From NCBI GenBank assembly GCA_016744595.1, contig JADGEB010000017.1:1-64000 (forward strand): a DNA stretch of 64,000 bases, given 5' to 3'. Both the position numbers and the translations under genes were made by a program. The notes under the pieces were generated by a model, which saw nothing but the letters and a program-made list of their open reading frames with translations, ran no database searches and was not told where the DNA came from. Source of the stretch: Desulfuromusa sp. GTDB taxonomy: Bacteria; Desulfobacterota; Desulfuromonadia; Desulfuromonadales; Geopsychrobacteraceae. Positions 51,218-59,869 of this stretch are shown piece after piece. Every line of letters begins with the position of its first letter. Position 1 is the stretch's first letter.

Positions 51218-51234
51218 TTGGCTCAGGTCTTGCT
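51218..51234 (+). promoter_or_regulatory. sigma-54 promoter of the porin-cytochrome operon
   Basis: TTGGCTCAGGTCTTGCT matches TTGGCACG-N4-TTGCT with correct GG-to-GC spacing. It lies 83 bp before the porin ATG. Confidence 0.72.
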
Positions 51235-51317
51235 CACATACACACACTGCAGATACGTTTTCGAACAGATTGTTCATTTTACCCACTTGCTTCCAGCCGT
51301 CAAATGAAGGAGGTACC

Positions 51318-52553
51318 ATGAAATTTTGGCAGGGACTAACACTTGGCTTGATATTCGCTTTGCTGGTCACATGGCCACTGGCGTCTATTGAGGCGGCATC
51401 GCTCTCGGGTCGCTCCAGTACAGCTTTAGAATGGTATGACACGGCTGAAGAGGAGACCGCTACCCCCGCATATCAGTATCTACAATTGAATGCGAAGAAC
51501 CTGCTCAAACCCGGCTACAACTTTAAGTTCTATGGGCGCTTGGCTGACGATCTCAGCGACGAAAGCGATATTGACAGTCGTCTCTATTTTGCCTATCTCG
51601 AAAAAAATGATTTTCTCAAAAACCTTGATTTTCGCTTGGGGCGACAGTTCATCTCCACTACGGCTGGCGCTTCAATGATGGATGGTCTGACGCTTAAGTA
51701 CTCACTGTCCGAAGCTTACAGCATTCGTGCTTTTGCCGGTGGTGATGTTCAGTACTATGATGGTTACAGCCTTAAAGATGTTGTCGATGGAATTGAGTTT
51801 AACGGTAAATTTATTAATAACAGTGTTGATCTGGGAATCTCTTACCTGCAGAAATGGGATGATGGTCTGATTGCTCAAGAGTTGATCGGGTTCGATATCG
51901 ATTACGATGTTAACAACAATCTCTGGCTCTACAACGAACTACAGTTTGATCTCATTTCAGAACGAACCAGCTATGCATTGTTCGGTGGCAAATATCGCTT
52001 CAAAAAGCCGTTTACCTTGAGAGCAGAATATCTCTATTCATTACCAGTTTTTTCTACCACTTCAATCTATTCAGTTTTTGCCGTCGAAGAATACAAAGAG
52101 CTAATGGCAGAACTGACCTATAAGGTTTCGCGGGAAATCCAATTTTTTGGCCGTATTACCCATGAATTTTACGAGGAATTCGCTGATGCAGATGTCTTTG
52201 AACTGGGGGTTGAAAAACTCAGAACAAACGGTTTCTACGGCTATCTAACCGGAACATTCCGCAATGATGATGACGGCCAGAATCTTTATGGCTTCAAAAC
52301 CTATGCAAACTATCAATTCTGCAACAGCTTTAGAGCCGGTCTCGGTGCAAATGTTGATGTTCTGGAGCGTGATATTGCTTACTTCAACACCGACGACACT
52401 GAACAAAATGAAACAACCAGCACACGAATCTGGGTCGATGGAAGATACGACATCAACAAAAAGATAAACCTTACCGCCAAATATGAATACATCGAAAGTG
52501 ATCTCTGGGATTACTACAATCGCGGCATTCTCCGCCTGAACATTAAATTTTAG
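51318..52553 (+). CDS. outer-membrane beta-barrel protein of a porin-cytochrome conduit
   Basis: 411 residues from ATG 51318 (AAGGAGG upstream). A signal peptide ends at SIEA-ASLSG. The mature chain is a regular alternation of amphipathic strands (LNFKFYGRLADDL-like, FRLGRQFISTTAG, LDFRLGRQ, YEYIESDLWDYYNRGILRLNIKF) and ends in Phe, as outer-membrane barrels do. It is the first gene of a three-gene unit with two multiheme cytochromes. In that context such a barrel is the sheath through which heme chains cross the outer membrane. Sequence family otherwise unspecified. Confidence 0.82.
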   Translation: MKFWQGLTLGLIFALLVTWPLASIEAASLSGRSSTALEWYDTAEEETATPAYQYLQLNAKNLLKPGYNFKFYGRLADDLSDESDIDSRLYFAYLEKNDFLKNLDFRLGRQFISTTAGASMMDGLTLKYSLSEAYSIRAFAGGDVQYYDGYSLKDVVDGIEFNGKFINNSVDLGISYLQKWDDGLIAQELIGFDIDYDVNNNLWLYNELQFDLISERTSYALFGGKYRFKKPFTLRAEYLYSLPVFSTTSIYSVFAVEEYKELMAELTYKVSREIQFFGRITHEFYEEFADADVFELGVEKLRTNGFYGYLTGTFRNDDDGQNLYGFKTYANYQFCNSFRAGLGANVDVLERDIAYFNTDDTEQNETTSTRIWVDGRYDINKKINLTAKYEYIESDLWDYYNRGILRLNIKF

Positions 52554-52567
52554 CAAGGAGCGCCATT

Positions 52568-53413
52568 ATGACTCGTACAGTATTTTTATCACTTGTTCTG
52601 TTACTGGCGTCTACGGTTGCCCCGCTCTGGGCTGCGGATTTCGATCATAACGCCCACGTTGAGGAATATGTCACCGATGCCAATTGTACTACCTGCCATG
52701 TCAATCTAGCAGACTCCATTGTTCCCAAAACGGATGTCTGCCTCGAATGTCATGAAGCAGCAATGATAGATGCAGTCATGCTGCCCGAACCTAAAACTCA
52801 CGGTCCGGTCTGGTCCTTAAACCACGGCTCTGCTGCCAAAGGAAATGCTATCGATTGTGCTTCCTGTCACGAGCAAAGTTCCTGCCTTGATTGTCATAAG
52901 GCTGGGTTTGCAGATGAGATGGGATCCCTCGGTAATAACATGAATAATATTCACCGTAGCGACTTCTCGGTCAGCCATCCGCTTGCAGCACGAGCAAGCC
53001 AGAATAATTGTGCTAGTTGTCATGAAACACGTTTTTGCAGTGACTGCCACGATGCTTGGCAATTCAAAAGTGATGATATCGGCAGCCCATCGCATCGCCG
53101 CACGTTTGATTTAGGTATTGAAGGAACAGATATTGATGAAATCCATGCCGGTATCAGCAGCTCCTTATCCTGTGACACCTGTCATTCCGAGACCACAATG
53201 GATTTTCATTCCTGGTCAATCGGTCATGCACGTGAAGCAAGAAGATCGCTGGCAACCTGTCAAGCCTGTCACCCGGAAGGTGATACTTGTCTTCGTTGTC
53301 ACAGTGCCCGAGGTGGAGCTATAGGATTTAATCCACACCCCAAAGACTGGAACGATTTCAAAGATAACATCAGTGATGCAAGCAACGGCAAAACCTGTCG
53401 AAAGTGTCACTGA
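52568..53413 (+). CDS. periplasmic decaheme c-type cytochrome
   Basis: 281 residues, starting 14 bp after the porin. A signal peptide (FLSLVLLLASTVAPLWA) and ten CXXCH motifs: CTTCH, CLECH, CASCH, CLDCH, CASCH, CSDCH, CDTCH, CQACH, CLRCH and a final CRKCH that ends exactly at the stop codon. Extra His (DHNAHVEEY, LNHGSAA) supply distal ligands. It is most likely the periplasmic electron-input subunit of the conduit, analogous in role to OmaB or MtrA. Confidence 0.93.
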   Translation: MTRTVFLSLVLLLASTVAPLWAADFDHNAHVEEYVTDANCTTCHVNLADSIVPKTDVCLECHEAAMIDAVMLPEPKTHGPVWSLNHGSAAKGNAIDCASCHEQSSCLDCHKAGFADEMGSLGNNMNNIHRSDFSVSHPLAARASQNNCASCHETRFCSDCHDAWQFKSDDIGSPSHRRTFDLGIEGTDIDEIHAGISSSLSCDTCHSETTMDFHSWSIGHAREARRSLATCQACHPEGDTCLRCHSARGGAIGFNPHPKDWNDFKDNISDASNGKTCRKCH

Positions 53414-53451
53414 TCACGAAATCAATCGTTAACCTACGAGGAGGTATTTCA

Positions 53452-55725
53452 ATGCGTAAACAATGGATAATTTTACTGATTGCAGTGATGGCTAGCATGA
53501 CACTTTGGGGGTGCGGCAGTAGTGGCAGCGGAGGCAGCGAAGTCACCGCCCCTGAGGAAGTTCTTAATGCTGCAAATGCTGGCAATTGTACAGTTTGTCA
53601 CACCTTTCAGGTTCACGTTGATATTGACGGCGTTGCCGGTGTCAATAATGACGCAGATGGCTTAGGTTCAATAATCACTCACGACTGTGAAGCCTGTCAC
53701 GGTGGCGGTCAATTCCATCATGGCGAAGGCCCCATGCCTTACCCAGATCCAAACGGTGAGCGCTGTGCAGAATGTCACGAGCAAGCCACAAAGTTCCTCT
53801 CATCTGCACATAATCTTCTTGATGAAGAGAATGTTGAAATGCTGGCCGATGGCCACGATACCAGCTACTGCCAGCGCTGCCACACTGCAGAAGGATCACG
53901 TGCATTCATTGATGTCATTGGTGAAAAGAGTGATATTGAAGCCGCCATCGTTGCTTATGGTGAAGATGTCGTTGCTCCTGCCAGATATGAAGCTCTCCAA
54001 AATGAAGATACTGACGGCAATGCAACTCTTCATGTTGCAACCTGTGGCGCTTGCCACAACCCGCTGACCAAAGAATTAGTTACAGCAGATCTACCCGTCT
54101 CATGGGATCCAAACCAGAACGGTGAAGCCGATCAGCTTGATCTTTGTACCAGCTGCCACAACTATAAAACTGAAGACGGCATGGCTCTGTTCGGCTCTGG
54201 TTCAACTGACAACCCAACTGGTGCGGCCACTGCTGAGTTCTATCACGATACGGCATGGTACAGAACAATCACCTCAACTCACTATGACTTCCCGGAGACA
54301 GCCGACAGAATTGAAGGTTATGTCATCCGTGAGACATCCGAAAATCCATGTTTTGACTGCCACGGGCACGAACTGAAGACTAACACACGTCGTGCCAACG
54401 ATCTGACTGGTGATGATGAGTCACGCACTCCAACTCCACACAACGGTTGGGCCAGATCTGCACATGCAGGAGGGCTCCTTAATAATGTTTTTGCCGCTGT
54501 TGACTTAATCGACTGTACTGGTTCTCCATCCGAATCACATGGCCGTTGCGACGAGCAAGCCGATGCAGCAATGTCTGCTTATGTTGACGATACCACTGGT
54601 CCGGCATGGAATCACTACAACTGGGATGACACCAGCACTCGCGGAGATTGTCAGGAGTGCCATACGGCAACTGGTGCCATGAACTATCTGAATGATCCAG
54701 ATAACTACGATTATACTAATAACGATTTTTCCCACCTTGACAGTTGGGATGCAACAGGTGGTTCTCCTCAGAACGAAATGCTCTACTGCTGGGCCTGCCA
54801 TACTGATGTAGAAGATGGAAGTCTGCGTAATCCCGGAGCAACAACCCGCCCCTATACTGTCGGCGGTGTTAATGTAACAATGCCTGATCTCGCCAGTTCA
54901 AACATTTGTATCAACTGTCACGGTGCCCGTGGCAACGTTGAGGGTTATGCTTTCACAGCCGATCCTGCAGTCGATGGCGACGTTAATGACCCGGCAACCG
55001 ATATGTCAGCTCTTCAACCAGGATTCGGTCCGGGAACTAAAAATGTGACCAACGCTCACTATCTGGTCGCATCAGCAACACTCTATGCTGCAGACAGCAA
55101 AATTGGTTATGAGTATTTAGGACAGAGCTATGCCCCTGTTCCCTACTTTGAACATGGCATGATCGGCCTGGACACAGAAAACCCAGAAACCAGCGCCGGT
55201 CCTTGTGTCGCATGTCACATGGAAACAGGTGACAGTCATACCTTTGAAGTTGTTGAAAAAGACGATATGGGCGTCATCATTGCCCTGAACTCAACTTCTT
55301 GTGTCGAATGCCATACCGGTGGCCACGGTGCCGGTCTGGTGGTAGAGGATACAACCACCGAAAATGGCTTACAGACCGCGGCAGCTGCAGCTGCATTTCT
55401 GGAAGAAGAAGCAGAAGGCTACCATGAAGCCCTTGAGATGTTACGAGAAGCACTCGATATTAAAAACTTGGAATTCTCAAGCAACTATCCTTACTTCTCA
55501 GGCGATAGCTGGATTGACGAAGGAACCTTCGGTGCGGCTCACAACTACAATTACCTGCATCATGAGCCTGGTGCATATGCGCACAATCGCTATTATGCCA
55601 AGCGTCTGATTTTTGATTCACTCGATTGGCTGGACAACGGTACCCTGGACGGAATGATAACAATCGACGCAGTAACCTATCCAGAAGCTGATGCATGGCT
55701 GGCTTCAGGAGCTGCTCGCCCATAA
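53452..55725 (+). CDS. outer-membrane dodecaheme lipoprotein cytochrome
   Basis: 757 residues from ATG 53452 (GAGGAGG upstream). Lipobox SMTLWGC (Cys21) then a Gly/Ser linker. I count twelve CXXCH motifs: CTVCH, CEACH, CAECH, CQRCH, CGACH, CTSCH, CFDCH, CQECH, CWACH, CINCH, CVACH and CVECH. Size and heme number match the OmcB class of cell-surface cytochromes, although no sequence identity can be claimed. It is the likely surface-exposed terminal of the conduit, donating electrons to extracellular acceptors. A terminator ends the operon. Confidence 0.93.
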   Translation: MRKQWIILLIAVMASMTLWGCGSSGSGGSEVTAPEEVLNAANAGNCTVCHTFQVHVDIDGVAGVNNDADGLGSIITHDCEACHGGGQFHHGEGPMPYPDPNGERCAECHEQATKFLSSAHNLLDEENVEMLADGHDTSYCQRCHTAEGSRAFIDVIGEKSDIEAAIVAYGEDVVAPARYEALQNEDTDGNATLHVATCGACHNPLTKELVTADLPVSWDPNQNGEADQLDLCTSCHNYKTEDGMALFGSGSTDNPTGAATAEFYHDTAWYRTITSTHYDFPETADRIEGYVIRETSENPCFDCHGHELKTNTRRANDLTGDDESRTPTPHNGWARSAHAGGLLNNVFAAVDLIDCTGSPSESHGRCDEQADAAMSAYVDDTTGPAWNHYNWDDTSTRGDCQECHTATGAMNYLNDPDNYDYTNNDFSHLDSWDATGGSPQNEMLYCWACHTDVEDGSLRNPGATTRPYTVGGVNVTMPDLASSNICINCHGARGNVEGYAFTADPAVDGDVNDPATDMSALQPGFGPGTKNVTNAHYLVASATLYAADSKIGYEYLGQSYAPVPYFEHGMIGLDTENPETSAGPCVACHMETGDSHTFEVVEKDDMGVIIALNSTSCVECHTGGHGAGLVVEDTTTENGLQTAAAAAAFLEEEAEGYHEALEMLREALDIKNLEFSSNYPYFSGDSWIDEGTFGAAHNYNYLHHEPGAYAHNRYYAKRLIFDSLDWLDNGTLDGMITIDAVTYPEADAWLASGAARP

Positions 55726-55746
55726 GCCAGTGAACAATCGCTAGAT

Positions 55747-55784
55747 AAAAAGCCCTGATCTACAATGTGGATCGGGGCTTTTTT
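55747..55784 (+). terminator. intrinsic terminator of the porin-cytochrome operon
   Basis: Stem AAAAAGCCCTGATC / GATCGGGGCTTTTTT followed by T-rich sequence, 22 bp after the stop codon. Confidence 0.88.
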
Positions 55785-55994
55785 ATTAACAAATAATTAC
55801 TTTGTTTTTTACCGTCAATGGCATCCAAGCCTCTGAACTTACCGAGTTTTCCACTACCAAATCAAAGGACGCACCTTTCCCGTGCTTTCGTTTGCTGCTG
55901 TAGACAGACTACAAAAGCAGGGATTGTTGCAACCAATAGCGGAAAATCAGCCTATTCCTGTTATCAACAAAACCTATACTGACCACCTCATAAC

Positions 55995-56140
55995 CACTAA
56001 AGTGAATATTTTATTGCAACAATGGCAAAAAAAGTCCACTATAGTGATTAATATTGAAATAAAGTCCTAATTGGCTTTATTTTAAAAACCACTAAAGTGA
56101 ATTAACAAGAAAGGAAATGTCTTTCTAGACCACTATTGTG
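55995..56140. promoter_or_regulatory. four HipB-type operators
   Basis: CACTAAAGTG (55995-56004), CACTATAGTG (56037-56046), CACTAAAGTG (56090-56099) and CACTATTGTG (56131-56140) are 10-bp dyads, each preceded by C and mostly followed by A(A/T)T. Spacing is about 42, 53 and 41 bp. The last ends 7 bp before the hipA ATG. Multiple palindromic operators upstream of the module are typical of HipBA autorepression. Confidence 0.75.
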
Positions 56141-56147
56141 AACTAAA

Positions 56148-57428
56148 ATGAATTGTCATATCGAGATATATCTTAATAGCCGGTGGCAGACTGCCGCAAC
56201 ATTTGAACCCAACCCTGCAGACCTCGCAAGAGGAACTGAGGGAGCGTGCCGTTTGGAATACGATATTGATTATGCCGTTGATAACCTTGGCAATCCCCAT
56301 GCGGAACTTGTTCCAGGGTTGCCCGTTGGTTTTGAACTCCATCACTTTGCATCCTGGCCCCCATTTTTGATCGATCTGTTGCCCTCAGGTGCAGGGCGAC
56401 GTGCCTGGCTCAGGCGTATGCAGATTGCTAAAGATAGCTTGCAGGTAGAATGGCATTTACTTACCAAAGGAACAGGCACTCCCCCTGGACATCTTCGCAT
56501 TGCTGAGGCGGTACTCCCCCCTCCCCCGGATCAGTTCAAGATTGGATTCCCTCGCCTGGATATTCTTGAACAGCGTGAAGATTTCCTCGAATATGCTGCG
56601 GAACGTGGAGCACACGTTGCCGGTGGCTCCAGCGTCCAGGGCGAGGCTCCTAAATATCTCCTTGTCGAAGATAAGGCGGGGATGTTTCATGTCGAAGGAG
56701 CTCTGCCGGACGATCAGATCAGTAAATTCTGGTTGGTCAAATTTCCTCGGGGAAAACGGACTGACAAGCGCAATCAGCAGATTCTGAAGAATGAAGCTCC
56801 CTACTTGGAAGTCGCTCGCCGGTTTGGAATTAGAACCGGCGAACCACTCGATTATCAAAATGAAACCCTTTTTGTGCCACGATTTGATCGCCTGATCAAA
56901 AAAGGTGCGGTCGTTCGTTATGGAATGCACAGTCTCTATGCGTTGGCCAACATTCCAGGTTTTGGTGCGTCCACACATCATAATGTTTATTGCCAAGCTC
57001 TTGCCAAGTACGCAACTGATCCTGTCACAGAGCTTCGCGAATACCTGCTGCGCGATATCTTAAATCTGGCGCTACGCAACACCGACAATCACGGTCGCAA
57101 TACCACCGTCTTAAGAATAAATGATCAGATCATTCTTTCTCCTCTCTTTGATTTTGCTCCAATGTTTCTTGACCCGGAAGGGATCAACCGCGTCAGTCGC
57201 TGGGATGATGAGCGTCCTGGTAGCCAACCGGAATGGGGAACCATTTGTGAAATGCTTGACTACGCCCTTGATCCTTTAGCAACCAGAACATGGCTTAGCT
57301 CTCTAGGTGAGAAGGTCAGAATTCTACCGGACATCATGCGGGATTGTCAGGTTGAAGATGAGATCATTGAACGTCTGGCAAAATGGATCGATGAGGTTGC
57401 CGCAGGGCTGGAAAATGCCAGGCAATAG
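56148..57428 (+). CDS. hipA: HipA-family serine/threonine kinase toxin
   Basis: 426 residues. HipA hallmarks are the Gly-Ser P-loop GGSSVQGEAPK (159-169) with autophosphorylation Ser, RFDR (about 245), the catalytic NTDNHGRN (311-318) and the Mg-binding DFAP (335-338). E. coli HipA phosphorylates glutamyl-tRNA synthetase; targets of this divergent member are unknown. No ribosome site precedes ATG 56148, only an operator ending 7 bp upstream, so leaderless translation or a later start is possible. The partner antitoxin gene follows instead of preceding, the reverse of E. coli. Confidence 0.88.
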   Translation: MNCHIEIYLNSRWQTAATFEPNPADLARGTEGACRLEYDIDYAVDNLGNPHAELVPGLPVGFELHHFASWPPFLIDLLPSGAGRRAWLRRMQIAKDSLQVEWHLLTKGTGTPPGHLRIAEAVLPPPPDQFKIGFPRLDILEQREDFLEYAAERGAHVAGGSSVQGEAPKYLLVEDKAGMFHVEGALPDDQISKFWLVKFPRGKRTDKRNQQILKNEAPYLEVARRFGIRTGEPLDYQNETLFVPRFDRLIKKGAVVRYGMHSLYALANIPGFGASTHHNVYCQALAKYATDPVTELREYLLRDILNLALRNTDNHGRNTTVLRINDQIILSPLFDFAPMFLDPEGINRVSRWDDERPGSQPEWGTICEMLDYALDPLATRTWLSSLGEKVRILPDIMRDCQVEDEIIERLAKWIDEVAAGLENARQ

Positions 57429-57449
57429 CCCTCAATCAAGGAAAAACAG

Positions 57450-57791
57450 ATGAAACGACCGGATAAGACTGAAATGGCTGACATGAAAGAGGCTCTTTAT
57501 AAGAATCTGGCAGCCGGTAAGATAGGGATAAGAGAGGCAACGCGTCAGATGCGCAAGATCCTGGGGATGACCCAAAAGGATTACGCCAGGAAAGTCGCAA
57601 ATATTTCTCCACGGATTCTATCGGAATTTGAAAGTGGCACAGGGAATCCAACCCTGGCAACACTGGAAAAAATAGCTTTTCCATTTGGCCTGCAGGTATC
57701 CTTTCTCCCTCCAGAATCATGGCGGATTAATATCGAAAATCAACGTGGAAAAAATGTGCTTCTGCGAAAAATTGAAAGCCATAATTTCTAA
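57450..57791 (+). CDS. hipB: HipB-like XRE-family antitoxin/regulator
   Basis: 113 residues, 21 bp after hipA with AAGGA upstream. A helical N-terminus (MADMKEALYKNLAAGKI) precedes an XRE helix-turn-helix (IREATRQMRKILGMTQKDYARKVANISPRILSEFESGTGNPTLATLEKIAFPFGL). A short C-terminal tail follows. It would repress the operon at the four CACTAwAGTG sites and neutralise HipA. Confidence 0.85.
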   Translation: MKRPDKTEMADMKEALYKNLAAGKIGIREATRQMRKILGMTQKDYARKVANISPRILSEFESGTGNPTLATLEKIAFPFGLQVSFLPPESWRINIENQRGKNVLLRKIESHNF

Positions 57792-57800
57792 CTATTATAT

Positions 57801-57836
57801 AAAAAAATGCCGCTATTCTCACAGCGGCATTTTTTT
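57801..57836. terminator. bidirectional terminator between hipB and amtB
   Basis: Perfect arms AAAAAAATGCCGCT / AGCGGCATTTTTTT around an 8-base loop, with T7 on both strands. Confidence 0.9.
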
Positions 57837-57855
57837 AATTTAAAACTGGGATTAT

Positions 57856-59211
57856 CTAACTTCTAAGAACCGATGAGGAGGTATATCCTGAGACCCCTGT
57901 CGAGCCACCAATACTGACCCGCTGGAAATCGGGATAAGCTTCCATACCAATTTCTGCCGAATCACATCCCAACATTTCATCTTCTTCATGAACTCGAATA
58001 CCGACAGTATATTTGAGAGCCAACCAAGCAATTGAACTGGTGATAACCACAAAGGCTCCGGTCGCAAGAACACCAATCAATTGAGTTGTAAAGCTGGCAT
58101 CAGGATTGGTGATTGGGACAGCCAGAGTTCCCCAAATTCCGCAAACCAGGTGCACGGACAAGGCTCCAACAACATCATCAATCTTCAGCTTATCAAAGAA
58201 TGGAATCGCTAAAACCACCAGGATTCCACCAACTGCACCAATCAGCGTGGCAGCACCTAATGATGGAGTTGCCGGACCGGCAGTGATGGAAACTAGTCCC
58301 GCCAACGCACCATTGAGTGCCATAGTCACATCAGCTTTCTTATACATAACCTGAACCATAATCATGGCAGCAATCATACCGCCACATGCAGCCATGTTCG
58401 TATTGACCATAACGTTAGACATTTCAATCGCGGAAGCAGCATTGCCCAGAGCCAAAACAGAACCACCATTAAAACCGTACCAACCCATCCAAAGAATAAA
58501 AGTTCCCAAAGTCGCTAATGGGATATTGGATCCAGGGATAGGATTAACACGGCCATTTTTCCCATATTTACCTTTACGGGCACCCAAAATGATAGCCCCA
58601 GTTAAAGCTGCCCAGCCACCGACTGAATGAACAATTGTTGATCCGGCATAATCAGAAAAACCCATTTCTGACAACCAGCCACCACCCCATCCCCATGAAC
58701 CCTGGATCGGATAGATAAAGCCAGTCAGAATCACGCAGAAAGCAAGAAACGACCACAGTTTAATTCGCTCAGCAACACAGCCTGAAACAACGGAACATGC
58801 CGCTCCACAAAATACCATCTGAAAAAACCAGTCAGAAGCTGCAGAATAGCCACCAGAATAGTCACCGGCTAATGCTGCTGCATCATCGCCCCCCCAGAGT
58901 CCAAAGCTGCCCATAAATCCACCATCAACACCTGCATACATTAAATTGTAGCCCATAAGGTAAAACAGAATGCCGGCAATCCCGAACAAGGAGATATTTT
59001 TCAAACAAATGGTAGCAACGTTTTTGGAACGAACCAGACCCGCTTCAAGCATGGCGAAGCCAGCAGCCATCCACATGACCAATATACCCATGACCAAAAA
59101 AGAGAAGGTATTGAGAATGTAGGATATCTCAGAAATTGCGGCCTCTTCAGCTAATGCCAGGGTGGGTACCAACAGCAACCCAGCAAATAGAATTACAATA
59201 AACTTTTTCAT
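57856..59211 (-). CDS. amtB: ammonium transporter AmtB
   Basis: 451 residues with a signal peptide (LFAGLLLVPTLALAEE) and 11 helices. Family motifs are LVMGILVMWMAAGFAMLEAGLVRSKN, DYAGSTIVHSVGGWAALTGAIILGARKGKYG and WMGWYGFNGGS. The twin-His pore position is seen in STIVHSVGG and the second in SVHLVCGIWG. It carries ammonium inwards and is regulated by the PII protein encoded just upstream. Confidence 0.95.
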   Translation of the reverse strand: MKKFIVILFAGLLLVPTLALAEEAAISEISYILNTFSFLVMGILVMWMAAGFAMLEAGLVRSKNVATICLKNISLFGIAGILFYLMGYNLMYAGVDGGFMGSFGLWGGDDAAALAGDYSGGYSAASDWFFQMVFCGAACSVVSGCVAERIKLWSFLAFCVILTGFIYPIQGSWGWGGGWLSEMGFSDYAGSTIVHSVGGWAALTGAIILGARKGKYGKNGRVNPIPGSNIPLATLGTFILWMGWYGFNGGSVLALGNAASAIEMSNVMVNTNMAACGGMIAAMIMVQVMYKKADVTMALNGALAGLVSITAGPATPSLGAATLIGAVGGILVVLAIPFFDKLKIDDVVGALSVHLVCGIWGTLAVPITNPDASFTTQLIGVLATGAFVVITSSIAWLALKYTVGIRVHEEDEMLGCDSAEIGMEAYPDFQRVSIGGSTGVSGYTSSSVLRS

Positions 59212-59264
59212 CTTTTTCTCCTTGGATATCTAATACTCTAAATAAATCGGTTACTCTTTATCGC

Positions 59265-59660
<396 letters not shown>

Positions 59661-59663
59661 CTA

Positions 59664-59681
59664 CAGCAGTCATCATGCCAA
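59664..59681 (-). promoter_or_regulatory. sigma-54 promoter of glnK-amtB
   Basis: On the minus strand TTGGCATGATGACTGCTG aligns with TTGGCACG-N4-TTGCT, differing at two scored positions with exact spacing. It lies about 60 bp before the glnK ATG, as expected for NtrC-activated nitrogen genes. Confidence 0.75.
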
Positions 59682-59765
59682 AACGGCAAACAGCCAATAT
59701 AAAAGGTTTTATTTATCACAAATGGAATCGAATGCTTTTTTTTTAGGCAATAATTATATAATCTG

Positions 59766-59800
59766 TGCAGACACTAAGCAGAAGAAGAACAATGTCTGCA
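59766..59800. promoter_or_regulatory. inverted repeat upstream of tetR, candidate operator
   Basis: TGCAGACA (59766-59773) and its complement TGTCTGCA (59793-59800), 19 bases apart. The repeat directly precedes a sigma-70-like promoter TTGACA (59803-59808), 17 bp, TTTAAA (59826-59831). Confidence 0.4.
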
Positions 59801-59869
59801 TATTGACAATCGTTTCAAACAAGTGTTTAAATAGGGAATATATTTACTTAATCTATTGAAAGAATCACT

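Larger units (their letters stand above)
50909..51317. other. 409-bp regulatory region upstream of the porin-cytochrome operon
   Basis: No gene supported. It contains a perfect 12-bp inverted repeat (51100-51133) and a sigma-54 promoter (51218-51234). A shorter dyad GGGAAAATCCCC lies near 51054-51065. I searched by eye for a cyclic-dinucleotide (GEMM-type) riboswitch and found none. Confidence 0.65.
55726..56147. other. 422-bp region: terminator, possible gene remnant, hipA operators
   Basis: After the terminator, two short open segments in different frames (VNGIQASELTEFSTTKSKDA at about 55811-55870 and VLSFAAVDRLQKQGLLQPIA at about 55882-55940) read like pieces of one degraded coding sequence. 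I cannot name its family. The right half holds four CACTA(A/T)AGTG-type operators. Confidence 0.45.

Noticed and set aside
50909-51317. Cyclic-dinucleotide (GEMM-type) riboswitch upstream of the cytochrome operon
   Set aside because: Such riboswitches are common before cytochrome genes in related bacteria, but I could not find the conserved GEMM core or a transcription-termination switch.
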